A stretch of 55,517 nucleotides of DNA from Roseomonas sp. CECT 9278. GTDB taxonomy: Bacteria; Pseudomonadota; Alphaproteobacteria; Acetobacterales; Acetobacteraceae. Position 1 is the stretch's first letter; each line of letters begins with the position of its first letter. Shown here in pieces: positions 1 to 8,263 of this stretch. The translations under genes and the position numbers were made by a program. Under the pieces are notes generated by a model, which saw nothing but the letters and a program-made list of their open reading frames with translations, was not told where the DNA came from and ran no database searches. The DNA lies in contig NZ_CAKKLX010000033.1 of NCBI RefSeq assembly GCF_918698155.1, positions 1-55,517 of the forward strand, given 5' to 3'.

Positions 1-2
1 AC

Positions 3-584
3 CTGGCCCAGGCCCTGATGGCGGCGGATGCGCTGCGCCAGGCGGGCGGCGACCCTGGCCTGGCGGCGCGCGGTGCGGCGCTGGAGGCGACGCTGCTGGC
101 GCTGCAACGCGACAGCGGCGTGTTCCGCGCCGAGGGCGATGCGCCGGCCGCCGCCGGCGACCATGCGGCGGCGCTGCTGGCGCTGGCGCGCCGCGACCGC
201 CCGCCGGCCGCGGCGCTGGTGCGCGGCATCGCGGCGCTCGGGCTCGCGACGCTCGATGGGCCGATCGACACGCTGGCCCTGCGCGGGGAGGGCAACCCCG
301 CGGCGGTCGCCACCGAGGACCTCGCGCGGCTGCTGCGCGCGCTGCGCGCGGTGCAGGCGGCGCGCGCCGCGGGGGCGGTGGCGCTGCCCGAGGAGACGGC
401 GCGTCGCCTCGCCTTCCTGGCGGCGACAGCCACGACCTTGCTGCAGGGCCGCATCCGCCCCGAGGGCGCGGTGCTGGTGGTGGCCGGCGGCCCGCCCGGC
501 ACGGCGCCGACGCTGGGCGCGCAGGCAACGACGCTGGCGGCGCTGTTGCCGCCCGAGGCAGCGACGGCGAGGGCAGCGGCGTGA
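3..584 (+). CDS. 3' end of an unrecognised Ala/Leu-rich protein (partial)
   Basis: The reading frame is open from the window edge to a TGA at 582-584, so the true start lies to the left; an internal ATG at 18 is only the first one visible. The visible part, about 193 residues, is dominated by Ala, Leu, Arg and Gly and looks helical. I see no signal peptide, membrane segment or catalytic motif in it. Its stop overlaps the GTG start of the next gene (GTGA at 581-584), so the two are probably co-transcribed and translationally coupled. I do not recognise the family. Confidence 0.6.
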   Translation: MAQALMAADALRQAGGDPGLAARGAALEATLLALQRDSGVFRAEGDAPAAAGDHAAALLALARRDRPPAAALVRGIAALGLATLDGPIDTLALRGEGNPAAVATEDLARLLRALRAVQAARAAGAVALPEETARRLAFLAATATTLLQGRIRPEGAVLVVAGGPPGTAPTLGAQATTLAALLPPEAATARAAA

Positions 585-1459
585 CCATCGGCAAGACGTG
601 CGGCACGGAGCCGACCCATTCCCCGCCGCGCCGCCGTGGCGCCCGCGGGCCGCGGGCGGGCTGGTCCGCCGCGGTCGTGCTGCTGCCCCTCCTGGCGGCC
701 GCCTGCGCCGCGCCGCCGCCGCCGGCGCCCGTCGCCATCGAGCCGCCGCTGTCCTACCCGCCCAGCGCGCGCGAGCGCATGCTGCGCATCGCCACCGCGG
801 AGTGGGAGGAATGGGGCCGGCAGCAATCCGACGCGCCGCCGCGCACGCGCGAATCCGACGCGGCGAACTTCCCGCGCGTGCTGGCCTATTGGCGCGCCGT
901 GCCCGAGGGCGAGGCGCCGATCGCGCGCAACCGCGCCCGCTACCGCTGGGGCAGCGCCGATACCTGGCGCGAACCCGCCTGGTCGGCGGCCTTCATCTCC
1001 TTCGTGCTGCAGGGCGCGGGGGTCGATCGGCGCGAATTCCCGCCTTCGGCCGCACATGCCTTCTACCTCGATGCGCTGATCCTGGACGCGCAGCGGTTTC
1101 CCGCGCTGGCGCCCTTCATCCCGCATGATGTCGCCGACCGCGCGCCGCAGGTGGGCGACCTGGTCTGCGCCGACCGTTCGTCGCGCCCGATCGGGTCGTG
1201 GCGCGAGCGTGCCGCCGATCGCGGCGCGTTCCGCCCCACCCATTGCGACATCGTGGTGCGCGTGGGCGCGGGCGTGGTCGAGGCCGTCGGCGGCAACCTG
1301 CGCGATGCCGTGACACTGGCCGTGATGCCGACCGACGCCGCCGGGCGCCTGCTGCCGCGCGGGCGCGGCGAGCCGCGCTTCTTCGCCGTGTTCGAAAACC
1401 GCCTGGGGCGCCTGCCGCCCTTCGCGCCACCACCAGCCAACGGGGCACCGCCATCGTGA
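581..1459 (+). CDS. DUF2272 domain lipoprotein
   Basis: A 292-residue protein with a long basic N-terminus, a hydrophobic stretch and a lipobox (LAAAC, Cys42), so it is predicted to be lipid-anchored in the envelope. The body matches the DUF2272 family as I know it: an early W-E-x-W segment, the WSAAFIS motif near residue 143 and a PTHCDIVV motif near residue 219. The Cys-His pairing recalls the NlpC/P60-like fold suggested for this family, but the catalytic role is not established. The GTG start overlaps the upstream stop, and its own stop overlaps the GTG start of the next gene, so it sits in the middle of a coupled three-gene run. Family call fairly sure; biochemical function unknown. Confidence 0.75.
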   Translation: MTIGKTCGTEPTHSPPRRRGARGPRAGWSAAVVLLPLLAAACAAPPPPAPVAIEPPLSYPPSARERMLRIATAEWEEWGRQQSDAPPRTRESDAANFPRVLAYWRAVPEGEAPIARNRARYRWGSADTWREPAWSAAFISFVLQGAGVDRREFPPSAAHAFYLDALILDAQRFPALAPFIPHDVADRAPQVGDLVCADRSSRPIGSWRERAADRGAFRPTHCDIVVRVGAGVVEAVGGNLRDAVTLAVMPTDAAGRLLPRGRGEPRFFAVFENRLGRLPPFAPPPANGAPPS

Positions 1460-2565
1460 CCGACCTGTTCTCTCCCTTCACCCTGCGCGGCGTCACGCTG
1501 AAGAGCCGCATCGGCGTCGCGCCCATGTGCCAATACTCCGCGAAGCCGGATGGCATCCCGACCGACTGGCACCTGGCGCACCTGGTCTCGCGCGCGGTGG
1601 GTGGCGCCGGCGTGACCATCGCGGAAGCCACGGCGGTGACGCCGGAAGGGCGGATCAGCCCCGGCGACCTCGGCATCTGGTCCGACGACCACATCGCGCC
1701 GCATGCGCGCCTGGCCGCGGCCATCGCGGCGGTTGGCTCGGTGCCGGGCATCCAGATCGCGCATGCGGGCCGCAAGGCGTCGCGCAACGCGCCGTGGCTG
1801 CATGGGCCGGCGGATCCGTCCTGGACCTGCGTGGCGCCCTCGGCCGAGGCCTTCGGCGACTTCGCCGTGCCGCAGGCGATGACCGAGGCGCAGGTGGCCG
1901 CGACCATCGCCGACTTCGTCGCGGCGGCGCAGCGCGCGGTGCGGGCGGGCTACCGCTTCATCGAGATCCATGCCGCGCATGGCTACCTAATGCACCAGTT
2001 CCTCAGCCCGCTGTCGAACCGCCGCAACGATGGCTGGGGCGGTGATTTCGACGGGCGCACGCGGTTCGTGACCGAGACGGTCGCCGCGGTGCGCGCGGCC
2101 ATCCCGGGCGACATGCCGCTGGCGATCCGCGTCTCACACACCGACTGGGTCGAGGGTGGCTGGACCACGGAGGAGACGGTCGAACTGGCGCGCCGCGTGA
2201 AGGCGCTGGGCATCGACCTGGTGGATGTGTCGTCGGGCGGGAACGATCCGCGGCAGAAGATCACGCTGGTGCCGGGCTACCAGGTGCCGGGTGCGGCGGC
2301 GGTGCGCGCGGCGGGCGTGCCGGTCGCGGCGGTCGGCCTGATCACCGAGCCCGAGCACGCGCAGTCGATCCTGAGCGAAGGCAAGGCCGACCTGATCTTC
2401 CTGGCGCGCGAGCTGCTGCGCGACCCGTACTGGCCGCTGCATGCGGCGGCGACGCTGGGGCGCACCGAGGCGCTGGCCATCCCGCCGCAGTATGACCGCG
2501 CCTGGGGCACCTACGGGAAGGTGCACATGGACCTGGCCATCGCGGCGCCGCAGCCGGCGCTGTGA
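1456..2565 (+). CDS. NADH:flavin oxidoreductase, Old Yellow Enzyme family (YqjM/XenA class)
   Basis: A 369-residue FMN-dependent ene-reductase expected to reduce activated C=C bonds with NAD(P)H in the cytosol. The start is taken as the GTG at 1456 overlapping the previous stop; the frame is open further upstream, but the N-terminus MTDLFSPF is where the family begins. Visible motifs are PMCQYS with Cys25 and Tyr27 (the residues that tune the flavin in YqjM-class enzymes), HAGRK at 103-107, and the substrate-binding H172-x-x-H175-x-Y177 followed by LMHQFLSP. Length fits XenA/YqjM (about 340-370). The natural substrate cannot be read from sequence. Confidence 0.92.
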   Translation: MTDLFSPFTLRGVTLKSRIGVAPMCQYSAKPDGIPTDWHLAHLVSRAVGGAGVTIAEATAVTPEGRISPGDLGIWSDDHIAPHARLAAAIAAVGSVPGIQIAHAGRKASRNAPWLHGPADPSWTCVAPSAEAFGDFAVPQAMTEAQVAATIADFVAAAQRAVRAGYRFIEIHAAHGYLMHQFLSPLSNRRNDGWGGDFDGRTRFVTETVAAVRAAIPGDMPLAIRVSHTDWVEGGWTTEETVELARRVKALGIDLVDVSSGGNDPRQKITLVPGYQVPGAAAVRAAGVPVAAVGLITEPEHAQSILSEGKADLIFLARELLRDPYWPLHAAATLGRTEALAIPPQYDRAWGTYGKVHMDLAIAAPQPAL

Positions 2566-2582
2566 CGTGGCGCGCGGATAGG

Positions 2583-2666
2583 GTCGTGTCGGCGCGGACG
2601 CGCGGGTGGGGTCGTGTCGGCGCGGACGCGCGGGTGGGGTCACGTCCGCGCGGAAGCGCGACGGGC
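2583..2666. repeat. Tandem repeat, 28-bp unit, two perfect copies plus one degenerate
   Basis: Positions 2583-2610 and 2611-2638 are identical 28-mers beginning GTCGTGTCGG. A third unit at 2639-2666 matches about 20 of 28 positions. The array lies 17 nt after the oxidoreductase stop and runs into the terminator hairpin. There are no spacers, so it is not a CRISPR array. Confidence 0.85.
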
Positions 2667-2676
2667 GTCGCGTTTT
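2656..2676 (+). terminator. Intrinsic terminator after the oxidoreductase
   Basis: A 6-bp GC stem (CGCGAC 2657-2662 / GTCGCG 2667-2672) with a GGGC loop is followed directly by TTTT (2673-2676), with a G-U closing pair possible at 2656/2673. It would end the three-gene transcript that starts left of the window. Its left arm is part of the degenerate third tandem-repeat unit. Confidence 0.6.
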
Positions 2677-2828
2677 CACGCACGCCAGGGCCACAGGCGT
2701 CTGCGCGCGCCTTGGCCCGCCGCCGCGTCTCTCGCGCTCTGCCGTCACGGGCATCCTGAACCGCGCGAACGATACCGTTGGCGCGGGTGATGCTCTAACG
2801 TCGCGCCACGGCGGGAGGGAGAGCACCC

Positions 2829-3728
2829 ATGGGGGAGATCGACGGCGTCCGCGCCCTGCTGACCGGCCGGCCGCGCCCGGTGGGCTGGCCGGCGCGCCGC
2901 GCGCGGATCGAGGAAGTCGCGGCGGTGGACGCGCCGCCCGCCGACATCGTGTTCACCCCCACAAGCATCGGCGGCGTCGCGGCCGAATGGTCGGCGGCGC
3001 CGGGCGTCGATGCCGCCCGCGTGCTGCTGTTCCTGCATGGCGGCGGGTATTGCTCGGGGTCGATCGTGAGCCATCGCACCATGGCGTCCCGCGCCGGCGC
3101 CGCGGCGGGGATGCGGGCGCTGGCGCTGGCGTATCGCCTGGCGCCGGAACACCCCTATCCGGCGGCGCTGGAGGATGCGCGCGCCGCCTTAGCCGCGCTG
3201 CTGGCGCAGGGCTTCGCGCCGGCGGATATCGCGGTGGGCGGCGACAGCGCGGGCGGCGGGCTGTCGCTGGCGCTGATGGTCGCGCAGCGCGATGCGGGCC
3301 TGCCGCTGCCTGGCTGCGCCTGGCTCGCCTCGCCCTGGGTGGACCTGGCGATGACCGGTGCCAGCATGGACGCGAAGGATGGCGTGGATCCGCTGATCCA
3401 TCGCGGCTACCTGGCGGAACTGTCGGCCGCCTATCGCGGCGGCGTGGCGGCGGATGATCCGCGCGTGTCCCCGCTGCATGCCGACCTGCGCGGCCTGCCG
3501 CCGGTGCTGGTGCAGGTGGGGTCGGCCGAGACGCTGTTGGACGACGCCGTGCGCATCGCCGGGCGGCTGGGTGCGGCGGACGTGCCGGTGCGGCTCGAGG
3601 TCTGGCCGCACATGATCCACGCCTGGCCATTGTGGTCGGCGCGGCTGGCGGAGGGGCGGCGCGCGCTGGCGTCGGCCGGCGCCTTCCTGCGGGCGCGGGG
3701 GATTCCCGAGGCCGCCACGACAGCGTAG
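2829..3728 (+). CDS. alpha/beta hydrolase, HSL-type esterase
   Basis: A 299-residue cytosolic hydrolase of the hormone-sensitive-lipase (bacterial family IV esterase) type. It has the oxyanion-hole motif HGGG at 70-73, the nucleophile elbow GDSAG with Ser140, an acidic pair at Asp238/239 and the basic residue His264 in a M-I-H-A-W context, so the Ser-Asp-His triad looks complete. There is no signal peptide. A GGGAGGGAGAG purine run precedes the ATG. A 28-nt gap separates it from the Bug protein downstream, so the two may share a transcript. Substrates of this family are usually short acyl esters; the specific one here is unknown. Confidence 0.9.
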   Translation: MGEIDGVRALLTGRPRPVGWPARRARIEEVAAVDAPPADIVFTPTSIGGVAAEWSAAPGVDAARVLLFLHGGGYCSGSIVSHRTMASRAGAAAGMRALALAYRLAPEHPYPAALEDARAALAALLAQGFAPADIAVGGDSAGGGLSLALMVAQRDAGLPLPGCAWLASPWVDLAMTGASMDAKDGVDPLIHRGYLAELSAAYRGGVAADDPRVSPLHADLRGLPPVLVQVGSAETLLDDAVRIAGRLGAADVPVRLEVWPHMIHAWPLWSARLAEGRRALASAGAFLRARGIPEAATTA

Positions 3729-3757
3729 CCTGGCGCCGACAAAACGGGAGGCCGACC

Positions 3758-4705
3758 ATGCGGACGGGATTCATCGCGGCGGCGCTCGGCCTTGCGCTCA
3801 CGGCCGGCGCGGCGGCGCAGGAGGCTTTTCCCTCGCGCACCGTCACGCTGATGGTGGCCTATCCGCCCGGCGGCAACACCGACCTGATGGCGCGCGCGTT
3901 GCAACCCGAGCTGACGCGCGCGCTGGGCCAGACCGTGGTGGTGGTGAACCGCGGCGGGGCGGCGGGCACGATCGGGTCCGCCGAACTCGCGCGTGCACGG
4001 CCGGACGGCTACACCATCGCGATCACGCCGAACAACCCGATGACGGCGCAGCCGCATGCCATCGCGCTGACCTACGGGCTCGACAGCTTCCGCTTCCTGT
4101 GCCGCGTGTACGACAACCCGCAGGTGGTGATCCTGGGGCGCGGCGCGCCGTTCCGCGACTTCGCCGGGCTGGTCGCGCATGGGCGTTCCGCGCGCGAGGC
4201 GCTGGTCTATGGCGCGCCGGGCAATGCCAGCACGCAGCACATCCTGATGGCCGCGCTGCTGAAGCGCGCGGGGATCGAGGGGCTGATGGTCTCCTTCACC
4301 GGTGCGGGTCCAATGAGCACGGCGGCGCTCGGCGGGCAGATCCAGGCCTTCATCGAGGCGTCGTCGATCCCGGCCTCGACCGGCCTCACGCCGATCGCCG
4401 CGGTGGCGGCGCAGCGGCTGCCGCATCTGCCGGACGTGCCGACGGTGGCGGAGCTCGGCTTCCCGGTGCAGGGCAGTTCGCATGGCGGGCTGATCGCGCC
4501 GGCGGGCATCCCGGACGCCGCGGCCGCGGCGATCGAGCGCGCCTGCGAAAGCGCCGTGGGCAGCGAGGGCTTCCGCGCCACGGCGCAGCGCCTGGCCTCG
4601 GTGCCGGCCTTCCTGCCGGGCGCGGCATTCCGCGACACCTTCGCGGCCGAGAGCGCGGCGAATGAGGGCCTGCTGCGCGACCTCGGCCTGCTGCGGTCGC
4701 GCTGA
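3758..4705 (+). CDS. Bug-family tripartite tricarboxylate transporter binding protein
   Basis: A 315-residue periplasmic protein with a cleavable signal peptide (about residues 1-21, ending AAAQE). The body begins FPSRTVTLMVAYPPGGNTD, the hallmark opening of Bug (TctC-like) solute-binding proteins, and continues with the GTIGSAELARARPDGYT region. The start is the ATG at 3758 with GGGAGG at 3746-3751; the frame is open upstream, but that would swallow the preceding gene's end. Bug proteins bind carboxylates or other small acids. No TctA/TctB membrane genes are nearby, so it is an orphan binding protein, which is common in bacteria rich in this family. Confidence 0.9.
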   Translation: MRTGFIAAALGLALTAGAAAQEAFPSRTVTLMVAYPPGGNTDLMARALQPELTRALGQTVVVVNRGGAAGTIGSAELARARPDGYTIAITPNNPMTAQPHAIALTYGLDSFRFLCRVYDNPQVVILGRGAPFRDFAGLVAHGRSAREALVYGAPGNASTQHILMAALLKRAGIEGLMVSFTGAGPMSTAALGGQIQAFIEASSIPASTGLTPIAAVAAQRLPHLPDVPTVAELGFPVQGSSHGGLIAPAGIPDAAAAAIERACESAVGSEGFRATAQRLASVPAFLPGAAFRDTFAAESAANEGLLRDLGLLRSR

Positions 4706-4772
4706 CGGGGCAGGCTTGCCGGCGCTTGCGCGGCGCGGCCATGCTGCGCCGCCAGCAACCGGAGGCATGGAC

Positions 4773-5066
4773 ATGCCCGCCTACCTGATCGCCAACATCA
4801 CCGTGCAGGACGCCGCCGGCTTCGAGGCGTATCGCGCCGCGGTGCCGGCCGTGATTGCGCGCTTCGGCGGCCGCTACCTGGTGCGCGGCGGCGCGATCGA
4901 CGTGAAGGAAGGCGCGCCCGCCCTGAACCGCCTGGTGGTGCTGGAATTCCCCGACATGGCCACCGCCCGCGCCTTCTACGACAGTGCGGACTACGCCCCG
5001 CTGCTGGCGATGCGCCTGGCGTCGACCACCGGCACCGTGGCGCTGGCCGAGGGCGTGCCGACGTGA
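4773..5066 (+). CDS. DUF1330 domain protein
   Basis: A 97-residue protein matching the DUF1330 family, a dimeric alpha+beta barrel related to ABM/EthD folds. It begins MPAYLIANITVQD and has the typical FEAYRAAVPAVIARFGGRYL and LEFPDMATARAFYDS segments. Two in-frame ATGs exist (4767 and 4773); the GGAGG at 4761-4765 is one base from the first and seven from the second, so 4773 is preferred. The stop overlaps the GTG start of hemJ (GTGA at 5063-5066), implying coupled translation. No catalytic function is established for the family. Confidence 0.85.
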   Translation: MPAYLIANITVQDAAGFEAYRAAVPAVIARFGGRYLVRGGAIDVKEGAPALNRLVVLEFPDMATARAFYDSADYAPLLAMRLASTTGTVALAEGVPT

Positions 5067-5515
5067 CCATCGACGCGCTGGCGCCCTGGTATCCGTGGGT
5101 GAAGTCGATGCACCTGCTGGGCGCCTTCGCCTGGATGGCGGGGCTGTTCTACCTGCCGCGGCTGTTCGTCTATCACTGCCAGGTGGCACCCGGTTCGGCG
5201 CAGTCCGAGCTGTTCAAGGTGATGGAGCGCCGCCTGATGCGCGCCATCATGAACCCGGCGATGATGTGGACCTGGACCTTCGGCCTGCTGCTGGTGCTGA
5301 CGCCCGGAGTCGCGGACTGGGGCGCGGGCTGGTGGTGGGGCAAGGTCGCCGGGCTGAGCGCGATGACCTGGGTGCATCATGTGCTGTCGGTCGGGCGCAA
5401 GCGCTTCGAACGCGACGCCAATGCGCGCAGCGAACGCGACTGGCGCATCATGAACGAGGTGCCCACGCTGGCGCTGATCCTGATCGTGGTGATGGTGATC
5501 GCGAAGCCGTTTTGA
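5063..5515 (+). CDS. hemJ: Protoporphyrinogen IX oxidase HemJ
   Basis: A 150-residue inner-membrane protein of the HemJ (UPF0093/CopD-like) family, which oxidises protoporphyrinogen IX to protoporphyrin IX in haem synthesis. About four membrane spans are visible. The first contains the conserved His17 in KSMHLLGAFAWMAGLFYLPR, and a RLMRAIMNPAMMWTW segment follows. Length is typical. The hemJ-rho order is a familiar alphaproteobacterial arrangement, which supports the call. The start is the GTG overlapping the upstream stop. A hairpin begins about 20 nt after the stop, so rho probably has its own promoter in the long leader. Confidence 0.93.
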   Translation: MTIDALAPWYPWVKSMHLLGAFAWMAGLFYLPRLFVYHCQVAPGSAQSELFKVMERRLMRAIMNPAMMWTWTFGLLLVLTPGVADWGAGWWWGKVAGLSAMTWVHHVLSVGRKRFERDANARSERDWRIMNEVPTLALILIVVMVIAKPF

Positions 5516-5922
5516 TGTGCCCTCAAACGGCGGGCGGCGGGCATCCGCCCGCCTTGCCTTCGCGCCGGGCACTGGCGCTCTGGCGGCGGCTGGCAGGTTG
5601 GGCGCGGTCGCGCCGTGCGCTCGCGGATCGCGCCTGGCGCGATCCGAGGGGCGGGGCGGGCGCCCTTGCAGCCGCCCCGGCGCCTGCGCATATCCGCGGT
5701 TGACGCGCGGCCCCGGCCTTCCTAGGGTTCCGCCGCTTCCCGCCTGCGGCGCGGGGTGCCCCGCGCCTTGAGCCGCGAATTCCTCCTTCCTTCCTTTCGG
5801 GACATTGCCCCTCGCGCCGGTCCTCGGCGCCGATCCGGGCAGGCAGGCACCGGCTTCCATCGCCGCGCCCGCGGGAACGTCCCGGCCAATCCCCCGCTCT
5901 CTCGGACGCCGTCCAGGACCCT
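5516..5922 (+). other. 407-nt hemJ-rho intergenic region / probable rho leader
   Basis: No convincing ORF is visible here. It holds the hairpin at 5536-5553 just after hemJ, and a second, stronger inverted repeat at 5748-5767 (GGCGCGGGG, two bases, then CCCCGCGCC; realistically 8 bp with a 4-base loop) lying 155 nt before the rho start. C-rich, relatively G-poor stretches follow it (for example 5771-5812), the kind of unstructured RNA Rho favours. rho leaders are known to be autoregulated in E. coli; the same here is only inference. Confidence 0.4.
5536..5555 (+). terminator. Hairpin downstream of hemJ, possible terminator
   Basis: A perfect 7-bp stem, GGCGGGC (5536-5542) and GCCCGCC (5547-5553), with the loop ATCC, sits 20 nt after the hemJ stop. 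Only a weak T-tract follows (TTGCCTT), so termination may be partial. Confidence 0.45.
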
Positions 5923-7197
5923 ATGCACCTCTCCGAACTCAAGGCCAAAAGCCCCGCCGACCTCCTCGCCTTCGCCGAGGAGCTGAACGTCGAGAACGCC
6001 TCGACCCTGCGCAAGCAGGACATGATGTTCGCCATCCTCAAGACCCTGGCCGAGAACGACCAGGCGATCTTTGGCGAGGGCACCCTCGAAATCCTGCCGG
6101 ATGGCTTCGGCTACCTGCGATCCCCGCAGGCGAACTTCCTGCCCGGCCCGGATGACATCTACATCTCGCCCGCCCAGGTGCGGCGCTTCGCGCTGCGAAC
6201 GGGGGATACGGTCGAGGGCCAGATCCGCGCGCCCAAGGATGGCGAGCGCTACTTCGCGATGCTCAAGGTCAACAACATCAATTTCGAGCCGCCCGAATCG
6301 CTCAAGCACCGCATCAACTTCGACAACCTGACGCCGCTCTATCCGAACCGCCGGCTCAAGATGGAGAACCCGGAGGTCGAGAGCGTCGCGAAGTCGCCGG
6401 CCAAGGACAACACGCACCGCGTCATCGACCTGATCGCGCCGATCGGCATGGGCCAGCGCGCGTTGATCGTGGCACCGCCGCGCACCGGCAAGACCGTGAT
6501 GCTGCAGAACATCGCGAAGTCGATCAGCGCCAACAATCCCGAAGTCTTCCTGATGGTGCTGCTGATCGACGAGCGGCCCGAGGAAGTCACCGACATGGCC
6601 CGCACCGTGCGCGGCGAGGTGGTGGCCTCCACCTTCGACGAACCGGCCACGCGCCACGTCCAGGTGACCGAGATGGTGCTGGAAAAGGCCAAGCGCCTGG
6701 TCGAGCACAAGCGCGACGTGGTGATCCTGCTGGATTCCATCACGCGCCTCGGCCGTGCCTACAACAGCGTTGTCCCCTCGTCGGGCAAGGTGCTGACCGG
6801 CGGTGTCGACGCCAACGCCCTGCAGCGCCCCAAGCGCTTCTTCGGCGCCGCCCGCAACATCGAGGAAGGTGGGTCGCTGACCATCATCGCCACCGCGCTG
6901 ATCGACACCGGCTCGCGCATGGACGAGGTGATCTTCGAGGAATTCAAGGGCACCGGTAACAGCGAGATCATCCTGGACCGCAAGCTGTCCGACAAGCGCG
7001 TCTTCCCGGCGATCGACATCACCAAGTCCGGCACCCGCAAGGAAGAACTGTTGGTCGATCGCGGCACGCTGTCCAAGATGTGGGTGCTGCGGCGCATCCT
7101 GAACCCGATGGGCACGCAGGACGCGATGGAATTCCTGACCGACAAGCTGAAGTACAGCAAGACGAACCAGGACTTCTTCGATGCGATGAACACCTGA
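5923..7197 (+). CDS. rho: Transcription termination factor Rho
   Basis: A 424-residue hexameric RNA-dependent ATPase that terminates transcription. The N-terminal Rho domain and cold-shock-like RNA-binding domain include the [12 protein letters not shown] segment (about residues 57-68). The ATPase core has Walker A APPRTGKT at 184-191 and Walker B VILLD ending at Asp271, followed by [10 protein letters not shown]. The later segment [20 protein letters not shown] and the C-terminal [13 protein letters not shown] are typical. Length matches alphaproteobacterial Rho (about 420). It has a long untranslated leader, and a hairpin follows its stop. Confidence 0.98.
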   Translation: MHLSELKAKSPADLLAFAEELNVENASTLRKQDMMFAILKTLAENDQAIFGEGTLEILPDGFGYLRSPQANFLPGPDDIYISPAQVRRFALRTGDTVEGQIRAPKDGERYFAMLKVNNINFEPPESLKHRINFDNLTPLYPNRRLKMENPEVESVAKSPAKDNTHRVIDLIAPIGMGQRALIVAPPRTGKTVMLQNIAKSISANNPEVFLMVLLIDERPEEVTDMARTVRGEVVASTFDEPATRHVQVTEMVLEKAKRLVEHKRDVVILLDSITRLGRAYNSVVPSSGKVLTGGVDANALQRPKRFFGAARNIEEGGSLTIIATALIDTGSRMDEVIFEEFKGTGNSEIILDRKLSDKRVFPAIDITKSGTRKEELLVDRGTLSKMWVLRRILNPMGTQDAMEFLTDKLKYSKTNQDFFDAMNT

Positions 7198-7223
7198 GTG
7201 GTGTTCCTCGCATCCGCATCGTC

Positions 7224-7244
7224 GGGCACGCCTTCGGTGTGCCC
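7224..7244 (+). terminator. Hairpin after rho, possible terminator
   Basis: GGGCACGCC (7224-7232) pairs with GGTGTGCCC (7236-7244) with one G-U pair and a TTC loop, 27 nt after the rho stop. No T-run follows, so it may act in 3'-end protection or weak termination. Confidence 0.4.
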
Positions 7245-7268
7245 CGGCCGACGCCTGCCAGGGCAGAT

Positions 7269-7307
7269 CCCGATCAGATCGAATCATCTGATCGGGTGAA
7301 GATGCTC
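7269..7307. repeat. Structured intergenic element, copy 1
   Basis: A perfect 11-bp inverted repeat (CCCGATCAGAT 7269-7279 / ATCTGATCGGG 7286-7296) closes a 6-nt loop that contains GAATC. It is followed by TGAAGATGCTC (7297-7307). The same architecture recurs at 12281-12326 with three stem differences: two are fully compensated and the third leaves a G-U pair. It lies 71 nt after the rho stop in a 247-nt gap without any gene. Confidence 0.75.
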
Positions 7308-7444
7308 GCAAGGGCAATGGTCGTGAGGCGTTTCGGTGAGCCAAGGCGAACGGAAGCGGCTCTGGCGTTGCGTGACGGCGCAGGTGGTTCGCCCCTTCGG
7401 CACCCGGCCTTACCGCAACCTGCGCGGCTCGGTTCAGCCGCCCC

Positions 7445-8188
7445 CTACCGCGCCGCGCGCGGCAAGGGCCGCAACCGCTCGATCGCCCAGGCCAGCGCCG
7501 CATCCGCCTGCCGGTCGTCGGACGCCGCCAGCGCCTGCTGCGCCACCCCGAGGCGTGCGGCCACCTGCTCCGCATGGCGCAGCCGCGGCGCGGCGGCGAG
7601 CATCTCCCGCGCGACCGCCAGCTCCTCCGTCGCCCGCGCGCGCTTGCGTCGCGCATCCTCGCTCTGGGGACTCACGCAGCGCGGGCAGATGAAGCGGCGC
7701 ACCAGGCGCAGCTGTCCGATCAGCGCCCGCGGGTCCGGCGGCGCGCCGGCGGCGACGCGCCCTTCCGCCTGCAGCGCCACGATCGCGGCGTCGATCGCCC
7801 AGGTCGCCTCCTCCTCGCCGTAGAATTCCAGGACCTCGGTGCCGTAGCTCAGCAGGCGCAACGCCGGCACCGCCCCGGGCAGGCCCGGCGTCGCCTCGAT
7901 CACGTTCGACGCGCGTTCGATCCAGCCGCTGCCGTTGATCGACCGCAGCGACGGATGGTTCACGCCCGACCGCTCGATGTCGTCGCTGCAGCGTGGGCAG
8001 AGCCAGGCGCGCGCACGGCGCAGCAGCTCGATCGCGTCGCGCGCCTGGGGCGTGATGGTCCCGCGCGCCTCCGGCGGGGCAGGCGCGGCGACAACCGGCT
8101 GCGCGCGCGCCGCACGATCCACGGCCAGCACGGCAAGCGCGCCCGCCAGCACCACCCGCCGCCGCACCGCGCGCACCCGATCCGTCAT
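7445..8188 (-). CDS. Secreted protein with two CPRC motifs, function unknown
   Basis: About 247 residues. An Arg-rich start (TDRVRAVRRR) leads into a hydrophobic stretch ending near ARAQ, a signal peptide with a twin-arginine flavour though without the full Tat consensus. The mature part has two CPRC motifs, WLCPRCSDD early and FICPRCVSP late, which could bind a metal or form redox-active thiols. Between them is a Gly/Glu-rich helical region, and the C-terminus is a long Ala/Arg/Glu helix. The start is taken as the ATG at 8188, with GGGAG eight bases upstream; a GTG at 8194 is also possible. It is divergent from the alarmone hydrolase gene (75 nt). I do not recognise the family. Confidence 0.65.
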   Translation of the reverse strand: MTDRVRAVRRRVVLAGALAVLAVDRAARAQPVVAAPAPPEARGTITPQARDAIELLRRARAWLCPRCSDDIERSGVNHPSLRSINGSGWIERASNVIEATPGLPGAVPALRLLSYGTEVLEFYGEEEATWAIDAAIVALQAEGRVAAGAPPDPRALIGQLRLVRRFICPRCVSPQSEDARRKRARATEELAVAREMLAAAPRLRHAEQVAARLGVAQQALAASDDRQADAALAWAIERLRPLPRAAR

Positions 8189-8263
8189 CGCCACCGCTCC
8201 CGGCCCCCGCGGCGCAGCCTATCCCCTTGCGCCAGGGCCCGCGACGGCCACAAAGGAGACGCC

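Noticed and set aside
2583..2666. CRISPR-like array
   Set aside because: The units are directly adjacent with no spacers, only two are perfect and no cas genes are present.
4767..4772. ATG at 4767 as start of the DUF1330 gene
   Set aside because: The GGAGG is only one base away; the ATG at 4773 has proper spacing and the family N-terminus.
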